From Planctomycetia bacterium (GTDB lineage Bacteria; Planctomycetota; Phycisphaerae; UBA1845; UTPLA1): a stretch of 64,000 nucleotides of DNA. The translations under genes and the position numbers were made by a program. Every line of letters begins with the position of its first letter. Positions within the stretch are counted from its first letter, which is position 1. A model generated the notes under the pieces. That model searched no databases, had not been told where the DNA came from, and saw only the letters and a list, made by a program, of their open reading frames with translations. Location: positions 2,836,470 through 2,900,469 of the forward strand of contig CP054187.1 in the NCBI GenBank assembly GCA_015200345.1, in the 5' to 3' direction. Shown here in pieces: positions 53,174 to 62,546 of this stretch.

Positions 53174-53788
53174 ATGGCGCAAGACCGGCACGATCGCATA
53201 AAGAACGCCGGGCGGCGTGACGGCCTGCGGGGCGGAGCGGCGGTTGACGAAGAGGAGAATGACGTGTCCGACGTGGCAGTCGATCACCGAGACGACGAGC
53301 GATACGAGTCGCAGGTCTATTCCGCGCCGAGCGAGTCGGCCGGCGAGCGGGGCTTTTTCGATATCTACAAACCCGGCCAGGGATTTTACACGCGCGTCTG
53401 GAGCGGCATCGCCTTCGGCGCGCTGGCCTGCTGGTTTGCCTACTTTCTGTTCGAGAAGTTTTCCATCCTCGGAAACCATGCGACCGCACGATACATCCAG
53501 TTCGGCGTCGCCACCGCGGCCATCGTCGGCCTGGGCCTGCTGGGCTACTGGATGCTGGCGCTGAATCGCAGGATTTGCGATTTCATGATCGCCACCGAGA
53601 GCGAAATGAAGAAGGTCCACTGGACCAGCCGTCGCGAGATCATCGGCTCCACCAAGGTGGTGATCTTCGTGATGATCGCGCTGTCCATTCTGCTGTTCGT
53701 GGTGGACCTGCTGTTCCTGGCGGCCTTTTCGGCGGCCGGCGTTCTCAAGGGCGGCGGCGTCATGGAAGCTTTGAAAGGTCTGTTCTAA
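53174..53788 (+). CDS. secE: Preprotein translocase subunit SecE, extended form
   Basis: A 204-residue SecE, longer than the 60-130 usual. The C-terminal SecE domain is clear: 'FMIATESEMKKVHWTSRREI' (amphipathic helix) followed by the essential membrane helix 'VVIFVMIALSILLFVVDLLF'. Two additional hydrophobic helices precede it ('GIAFGALACWFAYFLF', 'GVATAAIVGLGLLGYWMLAL'), together with a charged N-terminus. Extra helices occur in several SecE lineages, including E. coli. ATG 53174 is used; an internal GTG at 53264 with 'GAGGAG' upstream is a possible alternative start. Its stop overlaps the nusG start by one base, so the two are coupled. Confidence 0.92.
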   Translation: MAQDRHDRIKNAGRRDGLRGGAAVDEEENDVSDVAVDHRDDERYESQVYSAPSESAGERGFFDIYKPGQGFYTRVWSGIAFGALACWFAYFLFEKFSILGNHATARYIQFGVATAAIVGLGLLGYWMLALNRRICDFMIATESEMKKVHWTSRREIIGSTKVVIFVMIALSILLFVVDLLFLAAFSAAGVLKGGGVMEALKGLF

Positions 53789-54480
53789 TGCCTGAAGGCG
53801 ACGAACACACGACCGATCCGATGCCGTCCGACCCGGTCTCGACGGACGCGGTGAGCGATTCGCCTGCAACCGAGACGGTCGCCGCCGTTGCGCCGAAGCC
53901 CGCCAAGCCGAGCGCTCCGCGCTCGATGCACTGGTACGTCCTGCGCGTCGCGTCCAACCGCGAGGACCAGGTCTGTGAGGCCCTGACGCGAAAGGTCAAA
54001 ATCGAACATCTGGACGATCGCATCGGACGCATCCTGGTGCCGACGCAGCGCGAAAAGCGGATGCGCGGCCGCGTCGCCAAGGTATTCGACCGCAAGCTTT
54101 ATCCCGGTTACGTCTTCGTCGAAATGGCGACGGAGGAAGACGGCAGCATCCCCGAGGACGTCTGGTTCATGGTGAAGGACACCATGAGCGTCGGCGATTT
54201 CATCGGGTCCGACGGCAAACCCACGCCGATGAAGCCCCACGACGTGGAGAAAATGCTCGCCGTCGTCGAGAAGTCGGCCGAACAGCCCACGCTTGCCGGC
54301 ATGGCCGGCATGAAGAAGGGCGACGCGATCAAGGTCAAGGAAGGCCCGTTTGAGAACTTTGAAGGTGAAATCGACGAGGTCTTCCCCGATAAGGGCCAGG
54401 TGCGCGTGATCGTGACGATCTTCGGTCGCGCGACGCCGATCGACCTCGAATACTGGCAACTGGAAATGCTGGAGAAGTAA
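53788..54480 (+). CDS. nusG: Transcription termination/antitermination protein NusG
   Basis: A 230-residue NusG that binds RNA polymerase and links it to Rho or the ribosome. The NGN domain is identified by 'MHWYVLRVASNREDQV', 'RILVPTQ', 'KLYPGYVFVEM' and 'VGDFIG'. The KOW domain is 'KGDAIKVKEGPFENFEGEID' with 'GQVRVIVTIFGR'. About 45 extra N-terminal residues, rich in Ala/Pro/Thr/Asp, precede the NGN domain and look unstructured. The start overlaps the secE stop by one base (TAATG). Confidence 0.96.
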   Translation: MPEGDEHTTDPMPSDPVSTDAVSDSPATETVAAVAPKPAKPSAPRSMHWYVLRVASNREDQVCEALTRKVKIEHLDDRIGRILVPTQREKRMRGRVAKVFDRKLYPGYVFVEMATEEDGSIPEDVWFMVKDTMSVGDFIGSDGKPTPMKPHDVEKMLAVVEKSAEQPTLAGMAGMKKGDAIKVKEGPFENFEGEIDEVFPDKGQVRVIVTIFGRATPIDLEYWQLEMLEK

Positions 54481-54540
54481 GAGTGTCCGCGGGCGATTCA
54501 CGCGGTCCCAGCCGAATCACGACGAGAGGTAGCGCGCATC

Positions 54541-54972
54541 ATGGCGAAGAAAAAGATTCCGACAGCGGTGTTCAAGGTGCAGGGTGCCGGTGGCCAGGCC
54601 ACCCCCGCGCCGCCCATCGGTCCGGCCTGCGGTCAGTACGGCGTCAACCCCGGCCAGTTCGTGCAGCAGTTCAACGAGCGCAGCAAGCATCTGAACGGCA
54701 TGCCGGTGACGGCGGTGGTCAGCGTTTATGCCGATCGCACATTTGATTTCATCCTCAAGAGTCCGCCGGCATCGGTGCTGCTCAAATCGGCGGCGCAAGT
54801 GGCCAAGGGCGCCGGCAACCCGCTGAAGGAAAAGGTCGGCAAAGTCACCCAGAAGCAGGTGGACGACATCTGCAAGACCAAGATGAACGACCTCAATTGC
54901 TGGACGCTCGAATCGGCCCGCAAGATCATCGCCGGCACCGCCCGCAACATGGGCATCGAGATCGAGGGCTGA
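54541..54972 (+). CDS. rplK: 50S ribosomal protein L11
   Basis: A 143-residue L11 of standard length. Family patterns: 'KVQGAGGQATPAPPIGPACG' (Pro-rich hinge), 'GVNPGQFVQQFNERS', 'SPPASVLLKSAA' and 'KMNDLNCWTLESARKIIAGTA' at the rRNA-binding C-terminal domain. ATG 54541 has 'GAGAGGT' upstream. L11 is normally followed by rplA (L1); here there is a hairpin and then an unrelated symporter gene. Confidence 0.97.
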   Translation: MAKKKIPTAVFKVQGAGGQATPAPPIGPACGQYGVNPGQFVQQFNERSKHLNGMPVTAVVSVYADRTFDFILKSPPASVLLKSAAQVAKGAGNPLKEKVGKVTQKQVDDICKTKMNDLNCWTLESARKIIAGTARNMGIEIEG

Positions 54973-55010
54973 TCGCGGATTCGCAGCGCATCGAATTCCC
55001 GTATTCTCCG

Positions 55011-55049
55011 GAAGCCGGCGGACTGCCATCCGTCGGCTTCGTTCATTCT
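55011..55049 (+). terminator. Hairpin terminator after rplK
   Basis: GAAGCCGGCGGA and TCCGTCGGCTTC pair over 12 bases with one mismatch around a 6-base loop, followed by GTTCATTCT. The T-tract is poor but position and stem strength suggest the end of the nusG-rplK transcript. Confidence 0.55.
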
Positions 55050-55111
55050 CGGCCACACCGACTTGTCGTTATCCTGCGTCACGCGGCGGCGAATCGACGA
55101 TAAATCAATTG

Positions 55112-56827
55112 ATGATCGTCCCCAACCCTGCTCCGACGATGACGCTCGCGCTCTGCCTGGCGCAGGCGCGGTTTCACCTGCTCGACTGGGGCGTCGTCGC
55201 GGTCTACCTCGTGTTCACCACGGTGCTTGGCGCGAAACTCGCCGGCAAGCAGGCGACGATTCGAGATTTTTTCCTCGGCGGGCGAAAGCTTCCGTGGTGG
55301 GCCGTCTGCGGCTCGACCGTCGCCACGGAGATTTCAACTGCGACGTTTGTCGTTGTCCCCGCCATCGCCTTCGCCGCCGGTGGCAACCTCACCTACCTTC
55401 AGCTCGCCATCGGCAGCATCCTTGCGCGATTCGTCGTCGGCTGGTACTTCGTGCCGCGATTTTACGAGCAGGAAATCTACAGCCCGTATGACTACATCGG
55501 CCGCCGCCTCGGACCGCGCGTCAAGACCGTCACGACGGTGCTGTTCTTAATCGGCGCCGTGCTTGGACAGGGCGGGCGGCTCTTCACCGCGGCCTTCATG
55601 GTCAGCATCGTCGCCGATATCGATCTGGTTTCCGCCATCTGGCTGATGGGCGCGTTCAGCGTCCTCTGGGCGATGCTTGGCGGCATCACCATGGTCATCT
55701 GGACCGATGTGATCCAGTTCACCATTCTTCTGCTCGGCGCAGTCGTCGCGCTGGGGTTCGCGCTTCATGTCGTGCCCGGCGGCCCGGGCGAGGCGATTCG
55801 ACTCGGCCGTGAGGCCGGCAAGTTTCAGTTTTTCGATTTCAGCACCGATCTGTCCGTGCGCTACACGTTCTGGTGCGGCTTGCTGGCGACGACGTTCTCG
55901 AACCTCGCGGCGTTTGGCACCGATCAGGTCATGGCGCAGCGGATGTTCTGCTGTCGGGATGCGCGCGACGCCCGCCGCTCGATCGTCTGGAGCAGCGTCA
56001 GCATCGGGGTCGCCCTGCTCATGATGCTGCTGGGCATCGCGTTGTACGCCTATTTCCAGCATGCGCCGTTTACGCCCGAGGAAGCAGCCCGGTACGCCGC
56101 GCATCAGGAGTATCTGCTCCCGATCTTCATCGTTCGCGCTCTGCCCGTCGGTGTGCGCGGCTTGATAGTCGCGGCTGTGCTCGCGGCGGCGGTTTCCACG
56201 CTCGAATCGGCCCTGGCCGCGCTGTCGCAGACGACCGCCGGGCCGCTGATGCGACGCGTGTCGAAATGGCGCGGCTCGGCCGATCCCGGACCGCGCTTTC
56301 AGGGCGAATTGGGCCTTTCCAAGGCGCTTGTCTTCGCATGGGGCGTCGTACTCTGCGGCATGGCGACCGCCTGCATCGGCATCGCGCGGAACTATCAGAA
56401 CGCCATCGACCTCGTGCTGGCCTTTGCGGGCTATACGGCCGGTCCGCTGCTGGGGATCTTCCTGCTGGCGTTTTTGAAGCATCCGCGCGACGACCGCGGG
56501 CTGCCCTGGGCCGTGGCGGTGGCCGTTCTCGCGGTTTTCGCCGTGTCGGTTCGTGAACAATGGGGGGTGCACGTGGTGCACGCTGTCGTGGCGGTTGTTG
56601 CCGGGCTTGCGCTGTTGCGCACCGGATTTGGATGGCAACACCGACTGCTGATCGTTCTGGCCATCACCGCCGCCGGAGCGTTGCACTGGGTGGATGGAAA
56701 TCGATTCCCGCAGCTGATGTCGTCGGGTGTGGCCTTTCCGTGGACGTACCCACTGGGCACGATCATCACCTTCGGGCTGGGATTCGCGCTGGGCCGGCCG
56801 AGGGACGCGCCGACGGAGAGCCAATGA
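55112..56827 (+). CDS. Sodium:solute symporter family protein
   Basis: A 571-residue SSS (SLC5) transporter of about 13 helices. Features: 'DFFLGGRKLPWWAVCGSTVATEIS' in part at the end of the second helix (SSS signature I region), 'YDYIGRRLGPRVK', 'AMLGGITMVIWTDVIQF' and 'IVAAVLAAAVSTLESALAAL', the sodium-site helix. The C-terminal part is unusually hydrophobic with several short helices. Substrate unknown. It is not related closely in sequence to the symporter at 10469-12100, for instance lacking its DUF3311 partner. ATG 55112 lacks a clear ribosome site. It sits where rplA would be expected. Confidence 0.9.
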   Translation: MIVPNPAPTMTLALCLAQARFHLLDWGVVAVYLVFTTVLGAKLAGKQATIRDFFLGGRKLPWWAVCGSTVATEISTATFVVVPAIAFAAGGNLTYLQLAIGSILARFVVGWYFVPRFYEQEIYSPYDYIGRRLGPRVKTVTTVLFLIGAVLGQGGRLFTAAFMVSIVADIDLVSAIWLMGAFSVLWAMLGGITMVIWTDVIQFTILLLGAVVALGFALHVVPGGPGEAIRLGREAGKFQFFDFSTDLSVRYTFWCGLLATTFSNLAAFGTDQVMAQRMFCCRDARDARRSIVWSSVSIGVALLMMLLGIALYAYFQHAPFTPEEAARYAAHQEYLLPIFIVRALPVGVRGLIVAAVLAAAVSTLESALAALSQTTAGPLMRRVSKWRGSADPGPRFQGELGLSKALVFAWGVVLCGMATACIGIARNYQNAIDLVLAFAGYTAGPLLGIFLLAFLKHPRDDRGLPWAVAVAVLAVFAVSVREQWGVHVVHAVVAVVAGLALLRTGFGWQHRLLIVLAITAAGALHWVDGNRFPQLMSSGVAFPWTYPLGTIITFGLGFALGRPRDAPTESQ

Positions 56828-56854
56828 CCGGCGATCAGCGGACAACGCGGAACC

Positions 56855-56890
56855 AAAAGAAAAAGCCCCCGGCAAACGGTGCCGAGGGCT
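56855..56890 (-). terminator. Bidirectional intrinsic terminator
   Basis: A GCCCCCGGCA/TGCCGAGGGC stem (56865-56874 and 56880-56889) with a 5-base loop lies between convergent genes. On the minus strand it is followed by TTTTTCTTTT, suiting the OmpA-like gene; on the plus strand TTCGTT is weaker. Confidence 0.75.
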
Positions 56891-56950
56891 TCGTTGCAAT
56901 CATTCGTGTGTTCGGCCTGCGATCACCGGTCACCGGCCGCTGACGACAGC

Positions 56951-57880
56951 TTACGGATTTTCGAATTCCTCGGCATTGATATCGCCGGCAAGCGTCTTCG
57001 GCGTTTCCAGCGAGGCGGCGTCCGTCGCCGTTCGGCGCGACGAAGTCGTGCCGGCGTTGGCCTGCATGCCGGGGACCATCTCCTTGCTGCTCACGAGGAA
57101 AATCTCCACGCGTCGATTTTCCTCCGCGCCGCCGCGTGGCGGGTTCGGAACGCGCGGGCGGTGCTCGCCGTAGCCCATGACCCCCATGCGATGGTAGTCG
57201 ACGCCGAAGCTCTTCAGGGCAAACATCACCGCGATCGCGCGATGGCTCGAGAGGTGCCAGTTCGTCGGATGGCTCTTTGCCGTGATCGGACCGATCGGCA
57301 GGTTGTCGGTGTGGCCGACGACGATGACCTCAAACTGGCTGGCCGCCGACGAATTCACGATGTTGGCGAAGGCCTGCATCGCCTGCTTGACCGAATCCTT
57401 GACATGATCGCTGCCCTTGTCGAACGTCAGATCGCTCTTCCAGCGAACGGCGCCGCGCTGCGCGTCATACTCGATGGCATCGGGATACTGCGCCGCGAGG
57501 TCTTTCAACGCCTTGTCCAGTTCCGGCGGCAGTTTCACTTCCACCACTTCGATCCCGCCGACGCCTTTCTTCAGCACGTCGTCCATCTGCGCCTGAAGCT
57601 TGCGGGCGAACTCGTCCAGCCGCTTGTTCTCGGCCAGCAGCGTCTCGTTCATCGCCGACTTGGTGTCAAGCTCGCGTCGCAGGGCATCGCGCTCGGCCTC
57701 CAGTGAAAGCACGCGGTTGCGCTCGTCGGCCAGATCACGCTCGGCCGCATCGGCACGCTCGGCCGCCTTGCGCCGCGCGAACTCCGTCCGCAGGAACTCG
57801 TCGCGCGAGACACATCCGACCGACGTGAGCGCGAGACCGCCGAACACGGCGAGCATGGTGAGTCGTTGATACTTGTTCAC
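56951..57880 (-). CDS. OmpA/MotB-domain lipoprotein
   Basis: A 309-residue lipoprotein with the lipobox-like 'ALTSVGC' at residue 23. A long coiled coil follows (about residues 25-105, 'EFARRKAAERADAAERDLAD' onwards). The C-terminal OmpA/MotB peptidoglycan-binding domain (about 140-265) has 'GHTDNLPIGPITAK', 'NWHLSSHRAIAVM' and 'GYGEHRPRVPN', 'ENRRVEIFLV', in the MotB-like rather than the Pal-like form. It presumably bridges the outer membrane to the cell wall; a MotB-like stator role is less likely because there is no inner-membrane helix. Its GTG start at 57880 has 'GGGAGG' upstream. Confidence 0.88.
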   Translation of the reverse strand: MNKYQRLTMLAVFGGLALTSVGCVSRDEFLRTEFARRKAAERADAAERDLADERNRVLSLEAERDALRRELDTKSAMNETLLAENKRLDEFARKLQAQMDDVLKKGVGGIEVVEVKLPPELDKALKDLAAQYPDAIEYDAQRGAVRWKSDLTFDKGSDHVKDSVKQAMQAFANIVNSSAASQFEVIVVGHTDNLPIGPITAKSHPTNWHLSSHRAIAVMFALKSFGVDYHRMGVMGYGEHRPRVPNPPRGGAEENRRVEIFLVSSKEMVPGMQANAGTTSSRRTATDAASLETPKTLAGDINAEEFENP

Positions 57881-58147
57881 GGTGAATCCTCCCTGATAGT
57901 CAGGCTACGACGAAACAGCGAATCCGCGTCGCACGTCGCCAGCATGTCGCCACAACGGCCCGTGCACGGTCCGCCCCGCATCCGTGCCGTCGCGGCGTAT
58001 TATGCCGAACCGCCCGTCCGTCGGCAACGGGGCACCCGGATGAATTGAGCAGCTTTCGGAAGGGCTAAGGTTCGATGTTTCCGAAGCGCACGGGGTATCG
58101 ACCGGCCTGTGATTTGTTGACAGGCCCGAACGACCGAGCGGTGTGAC

Positions 58148-59506
58148 CTAACCGCGAATCGCCCATTTTGCGAGGTCCGTCAGCTTCGGCGGTTTGCCCT
58201 GCATGAGCAGTCCGACGCGGAAGATGCGCCCCGCCGCCCACACGCAAAGCAAGGTCGTAAGCAGCGTGCCGATGACGCCGACCATCGGTTGCCAGATCGG
58301 CACGCCGGGCGGCACCGCCTGACGCACCATCATGACCATCGGGGTGGCGAATGGGATCAGGGACAGGACCGTCGAGAACTGGCTGCTGGGAAAACGCAGG
58401 ACCGTCCCCAGCGCCATCAGAGGCAGCACCATCACCAGCATGATCGGCATGACGAGGTTCTGCGCCTCGCGCAGGTCGTTGCAACAGGCCCCGACCGCCA
58501 GGAACAGCGATCCGAACATGAGGATCGCCAGCGACAGGTACACAACGAACCAGCCGAGCATCGCAATCGGTACGAGATCCAGCGCGTCAAAGTGCCGAGC
58601 GACAAAATAGATGCCGATCGAATAGACGCCGATCAGCGTCAACGCCATGCCGACGAACCCGATCAGCTTCCCGAGCATCAGATCGAACGGCCGCACGCTG
58701 CCGAGCAGCACCTCGGAGATGCGCTGCATCTTCTCCTCGATCGCGCCATGCAGCAGCGGCTGCGTCGCCATCATCACGGCCACCCACATCAGCATGACGA
58801 GGCCGAACGGCACCATGAACGTTTGCAGTTGGTTTACCTGCTTGGCGGACTCGACCTTTCCGCCCTCGCCGCGCGTCACGAGGCCGAGGCTTTCGATCGA
58901 CGGCGGCGTCATGGCGCGCTCGACGAGCTTCTGATCGATCCCCGCCTGCGCCAGGCGCACCTCGCGCACCCGATCGCTCACGACCCGCCGCAGCCAGCGC
59001 TGAATGTCTTCATAGGTCGGCGAATTCGAATAATACATGATGCCCGGGTCCGCGCCGCCCTCGGGATTCAGGATGTCCGCGCCGATCTCAATGATCGCGA
59101 ACAGCTCCTTGTTGCGTACGCGATCCGACAGCTCCAGCCGTTGCGCCTCCCGATCCTTCGCCGGCGCCACCTGCTGCAACGCAATTTTCGAGCGAACCTG
59201 CTTGCGTGGCGCTGCGCTGCCGGACGTCTCCTGTCCGGCCGAGGTGTTACGATCCATGCGCGAGCGGTACACCTCCTGCGCGTTGTACTGCTCCGCCGCA
59301 GTCGCCAGCGTTTCAAACAGCTTGCCCGATCGATCCACCACCGCGACCTGCTTCGTGTCGGTATCGACGCGATCCTCCATCAGAAGCTGCACGCCGATGC
59401 CGCCGAACATGAACACCGGCATCAGCAAGATCGCCACGACGAACGATTTGCTGCGCACGCTGACGCGGTACTCCCGGCCGGCCACGACCCACACCTTGCC
59501 GCTCAT
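58148..59506 (-). CDS. ABC-2 type transporter permease (NatB-like)
   Basis: A 452-residue permease of the ABC-2 (NatB/YhaP) type. There is one N-terminal helix near residues 22-45, then a long extracytoplasmic domain to about 240 and five to six closely packed C-terminal helices, with 'EEKMQRISEVLLGSVRPFDLMLGKL' (coupling helix). In the NatAB family the pair exports sodium or other cations or drugs; the substrate here is open. ATG 59506 has 'GAGGAGG' upstream and overlaps the ATPase stop by 4 bases, so the two are translationally coupled. Confidence 0.88.
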   Translation of the reverse strand: MSGKVWVVAGREYRVSVRSKSFVVAILLMPVFMFGGIGVQLLMEDRVDTDTKQVAVVDRSGKLFETLATAAEQYNAQEVYRSRMDRNTSAGQETSGSAAPRKQVRSKIALQQVAPAKDREAQRLELSDRVRNKELFAIIEIGADILNPEGGADPGIMYYSNSPTYEDIQRWLRRVVSDRVREVRLAQAGIDQKLVERAMTPPSIESLGLVTRGEGGKVESAKQVNQLQTFMVPFGLVMLMWVAVMMATQPLLHGAIEEKMQRISEVLLGSVRPFDLMLGKLIGFVGMALTLIGVYSIGIYFVARHFDALDLVPIAMLGWFVVYLSLAILMFGSLFLAVGACCNDLREAQNLVMPIMLVMVLPLMALGTVLRFPSSQFSTVLSLIPFATPMVMMVRQAVPPGVPIWQPMVGVIGTLLTTLLCVWAAGRIFRVGLLMQGKPPKLTDLAKWAIRG

Positions 59507-60432
59507 GGGGCGACCTCCTCCGGCGACGGCCGCGCGATCCGAACGAAGATATCGTGCAAACTCGGCCGGGCGATCTCGAAATGCTCGACGCGCCCGTGAT
59601 CGACCAGCGCCCGCAACACCGCCTGCGGATCGGCGCCACTGCGCACGCGCAACTCCTGGAATTGCCCGAAATCGTTGACGCGCTCCACGCCCGGCAACCG
59701 ATCGAACGCCACGCCGTTCCCGCCCAATCGCACCCGCAGCGTGTCGGCACCGTACTGGCTCTTGATCTGCTCCAGCGTGCCGTCCAGCACTTTCTGACCT
59801 TTGAAGATCATGAACACGAAATCGCACATCCGCTCGGCCACGTCCATGTCGTGCGTCGAGAACAGCACCGTCGCACCGGCCCGCTTCAGGTCCAGCACCG
59901 CATCCTTCAGCACGTCCATGTTCACCGGGTCCAGCCCGCTGAACGGTTCGTCAAGAATGACCAGCTCCGGTTTGTGCAGCACCGTCGCGATGAACTGCAC
60001 CTTCTGCGCCATGCCTTTGGAGAGCGCCTCGACTTTCTTGTTCTCGACGCCGGGAAGCTCCAGCCGTTTGAGCCAGGTTGCGATCTCCCCGCGCATGCCC
60101 CGCGCGCCCTTCAACGCCGCGTAAAACTCCAGCACGTCGATCACCTTCATCTTGCGATACAGCCCGCGCTCCTCGGGCAGGTACCCGATCCGATCGCAGG
60201 CCGCCGCGCCGGCCGTCGCGTCTTCGCCCAGAACCCGAATCGTGCCGCGATCGGGGTGGAAGATGCGCATGATCATGCGCAGGGTCGTCGTCTTGCCCGA
60301 GCCGTTCGGCCCGATGAAGCCGTAGACCGACCCGGCGGGCACGTGCAGCGTGAGATCGTTCACCGCCGTGAACGCGCCGAAGGTCTTGGTGACGCCGTTG
60401 ATGGCCACGGCGTCGGTGCGGGAAGCTGACAT
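59503..60432 (-). CDS. ABC transporter ATP-binding protein (NatA-like)
   Basis: A 309-residue ABC ATPase with Walker A 'GPNGSGKTT', Q-loop 'YLPEERGLY', a slightly modified signature 'LSKGMAQK', Walker B 'LVILDEPFSGLDP', and H-loop 'STHDM'. L-S-K-G-x-x-Q-K is common in the NatA/CcmA-like export group. The C-terminal 80 residues are the DUF4162-like accessory domain ('EELRVRSGADPQAVLRAL'). ATG 60432 has 'CGGAGA' upstream; 40 upstream codons in the same frame lack a ribosome site. It forms a pair with the permease downstream. Confidence 0.92.
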   Translation of the reverse strand: MSASRTDAVAINGVTKTFGAFTAVNDLTLHVPAGSVYGFIGPNGSGKTTTLRMIMRIFHPDRGTIRVLGEDATAGAAACDRIGYLPEERGLYRKMKVIDVLEFYAALKGARGMRGEIATWLKRLELPGVENKKVEALSKGMAQKVQFIATVLHKPELVILDEPFSGLDPVNMDVLKDAVLDLKRAGATVLFSTHDMDVAERMCDFVFMIFKGQKVLDGTLEQIKSQYGADTLRVRLGGNGVAFDRLPGVERVNDFGQFQELRVRSGADPQAVLRALVDHGRVEHFEIARPSLHDIFVRIARPSPEEVAP

Positions 60433-60635
60433 GCGTGTCTCCGGCTTGTGAGACGGGGTTCGACCGGCCGCATTGACTCGGACGTCTTCCGATGCGTCGA
60501 AGCGTGCTCGGAGAATACCGGCGATACCGCAGGGACTCCACCCCGAAGGCATCGGCGATTCTCATCAGGCCTCAATGGCTCTCGTCATGAGTCAGGAGAA
60601 CGCAACTCCCGCCGCGCGCTCACGCAACGAGAACA

Positions 60636-60677
60636 GAACAAATGAAAAGGGCTGGGGGAACGGGGTTCCACCAGCCC
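60636..60677 (-). terminator. Intrinsic terminator of the di-heme oxidoreductase gene
   Basis: On the minus strand GGGCTGGTGGAAC and GTTCCCCCAGCCC pair over 13 positions with one mismatch, followed by TTTTCATTTGTT, about 35 bases after the stop codon. Confidence 0.82.
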
Positions 60678-60710
60678 TTTGGTGCAGGCAATCGTTTCAA
60701 TCGCCAGTCG

Positions 60711-62381
60711 CTACGGGAGAATGAAGTCAATAAACGGCTGGACGTCCAGACCGTTGACGTCGTTGTCGGCATTGCGATCGTACATGCATTGCAGGGCCGG
60801 ATCCTGGTTCGTGCCGAGCAGGACGGCGACGAACAGCGCGACATCCGTATATTGCGCGTCGCACTCATCGGGGACGGCGTTCGTGTTGCAGTCCAGACTC
60901 GTGGCGTTCAGGATGTCGGTCAGATCGTTGACGGTGTTGTTGTTGCAGTCGCCCTGTACCGGCTCGTAGGCCTGGAGGAAGAAGGCGTAGTCGTCGTTGT
61001 CAACGTCGCCGTCCTGGTCGATGTCGTGCACGCTGCACGGGTCGTCGGGCGTGTAGGTCGGCGTCGGGCCGGTGAAACACGCGACGAAATCGGCGAAGTC
61101 GGCCTCGTCGATGAGGTTGTTGCCGTCGGCGTCGAACTCGGCCCGTCCCAGCGAATCAAGGAAGGCAATGACCTTGTCCTTGTCGGCCTGGCTCAACGCC
61201 GCGAAGGCCGCGCCGGCGGGCTGGGCCTCGCTGAACGGCACGTTGTGCCAGCCGATGGCGGCGGTGACGCGGCTGGCGAACGTGCCGCCGGTGACGCGGG
61301 CGTCGTGAATCAGCGGATCGCGCATGCGCAGGCCCCAGAGCGGCGTCGTGCGCAGCTCGCGCACGCCGGCCATGCCCTGCTCGATGCCGTCGCCGAGGGT
61401 GCCCATGTCATGCAGCAAAAAGTCTGAATACGCACGAACCGGTTTGTTGCGGATCGCGTCTTCCAGACCGGGGTCGTTCGATGTCATGAACTGCGGGATG
61501 TGGCAATCGGCGCAGCCGATCGCGTTGAAGATCGACTCGCCGGTCATGCCCGACCTGGGCGTCTGCGGCGGGGGGGCGAGGAACCGCTGGAAGTTCGTCA
61601 CGTGGTCGATGAAGTGCAACCCGTCGATATCCGGTCCGTCCTCGGGATCGGCCACGGTGTCGCACTCGCCGAGCGTCGGCGGATCGTCGCCGTTCGGGTC
61701 GTTCTCCGTGACGATGAAGCGATTAGTCAGCCCCATCTCGTTCAACGCCGCATCGGCGGAAAACGTCAGCACGGTCGCCACCTGGCACTTCCACCCGAAG
61801 CGACCGACGCGCAGCGGACTCATCGGCGGGTCTTCAAATGCTTCCACCATGTGCGCCTTGCCGCTGATCCCGGGGCCGACCGATTCGTTTGCCAGGATGT
61901 CGGCATCGGGAATGGCTTCGACCAAGCCGAAACCGAGCGTCGAGTTGGTAAGACGATGCGTAGTGACGTTGGCCTCGGGCGGCACCTGTTCAAGGCAGGT
62001 GCCGTTGATCCCCTGGGCCTGAAGCAACGAGCCGCCCTTCTCAACGAGCGGATCGAAGATTTCGTTCTTGTCGTCGAAGAAACCGAACCGCGTCACGACC
62101 ATCGCGCCGCTGCCGCCGATCGGCGTGCTGTGGCAGGCGCCGCAACTGGTCTCATTAAACACCGGGCCAAGCCCCTGGCCGATCGTCAAGGCCGTATTGA
62201 ACTTGGTGCGACCCGCAAGGAAACGATTGAGCTGGGCCGGGGTCAGGCCGCTTAACGGCGCGCCCATCTTGGGCTGGAGGTCGACGGCCTCGGCACGGTC
62301 CACTCCCGGATCGGGCAAAATCACCGTGATCAGCACCCACAGGCCCAAAGATCGACCAACCAATCGCTTCTTTCCGTTCAT
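60711..62381 (-). CDS. Di-heme oxidoreductase (thiol-oxidoreductase-like) with dockerin-like EF-hand tail
   Basis: A 556-residue secreted protein of the DHOR/thiol oxidoreductase-like di-heme family. The signal peptide is 'LGLWVLITVILPDPGVDRAEA'-like in its first part. The N-terminal heme site C-G-A-C-H is near residue 80 in 'GPVFNETSCGACHS', and the second, C-A-D-C-H, near 289 in 'FNAIGCADCHIPQF'. 'TTPLWGLRMRDPLIHDAR' is the distal segment typical of this family. After about 420, three groups of Ca2+-loop-like repeats follow ('DADGNNLIDEADFADFV', 'DIDQDGDVDNDDYAFFL', 'DRNADNDVNGLDVQPFIDFILP'), interspersed with 'DCNNNTVND' and 'DCNTNAVPDECD'. 'AGGAG' precedes the start at 62381; GTG 62384 is equally possible. 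Confidence 0.87.
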   Translation of the reverse strand: MNGKKRLVGRSLGLWVLITVILPDPGVDRAEAVDLQPKMGAPLSGLTPAQLNRFLAGRTKFNTALTIGQGLGPVFNETSCGACHSTPIGGSGAMVVTRFGFFDDKNEIFDPLVEKGGSLLQAQGINGTCLEQVPPEANVTTHRLTNSTLGFGLVEAIPDADILANESVGPGISGKAHMVEAFEDPPMSPLRVGRFGWKCQVATVLTFSADAALNEMGLTNRFIVTENDPNGDDPPTLGECDTVADPEDGPDIDGLHFIDHVTNFQRFLAPPPQTPRSGMTGESIFNAIGCADCHIPQFMTSNDPGLEDAIRNKPVRAYSDFLLHDMGTLGDGIEQGMAGVRELRTTPLWGLRMRDPLIHDARVTGGTFASRVTAAIGWHNVPFSEAQPAGAAFAALSQADKDKVIAFLDSLGRAEFDADGNNLIDEADFADFVACFTGPTPTYTPDDPCSVHDIDQDGDVDNDDYAFFLQAYEPVQGDCNNNTVNDLTDILNATSLDCNTNAVPDECDAQYTDVALFVAVLLGTNQDPALQCMYDRNADNDVNGLDVQPFIDFILP

Positions 62382-62546
62382 CACAATGCACTCCTAAATG
62401 TTGGCCGCCGATGGCAGGGCAGACCCAAGGGCGGCTCGCACCAACGCGCAAGCCTTCCCTGCGACCGGCCACTTGGAACGCGCAGCCATTTACGGCGATC
62501 CCCCGACTAATTAGCCAACCCGATCACCACTCGTCCGGCGGAGCGC

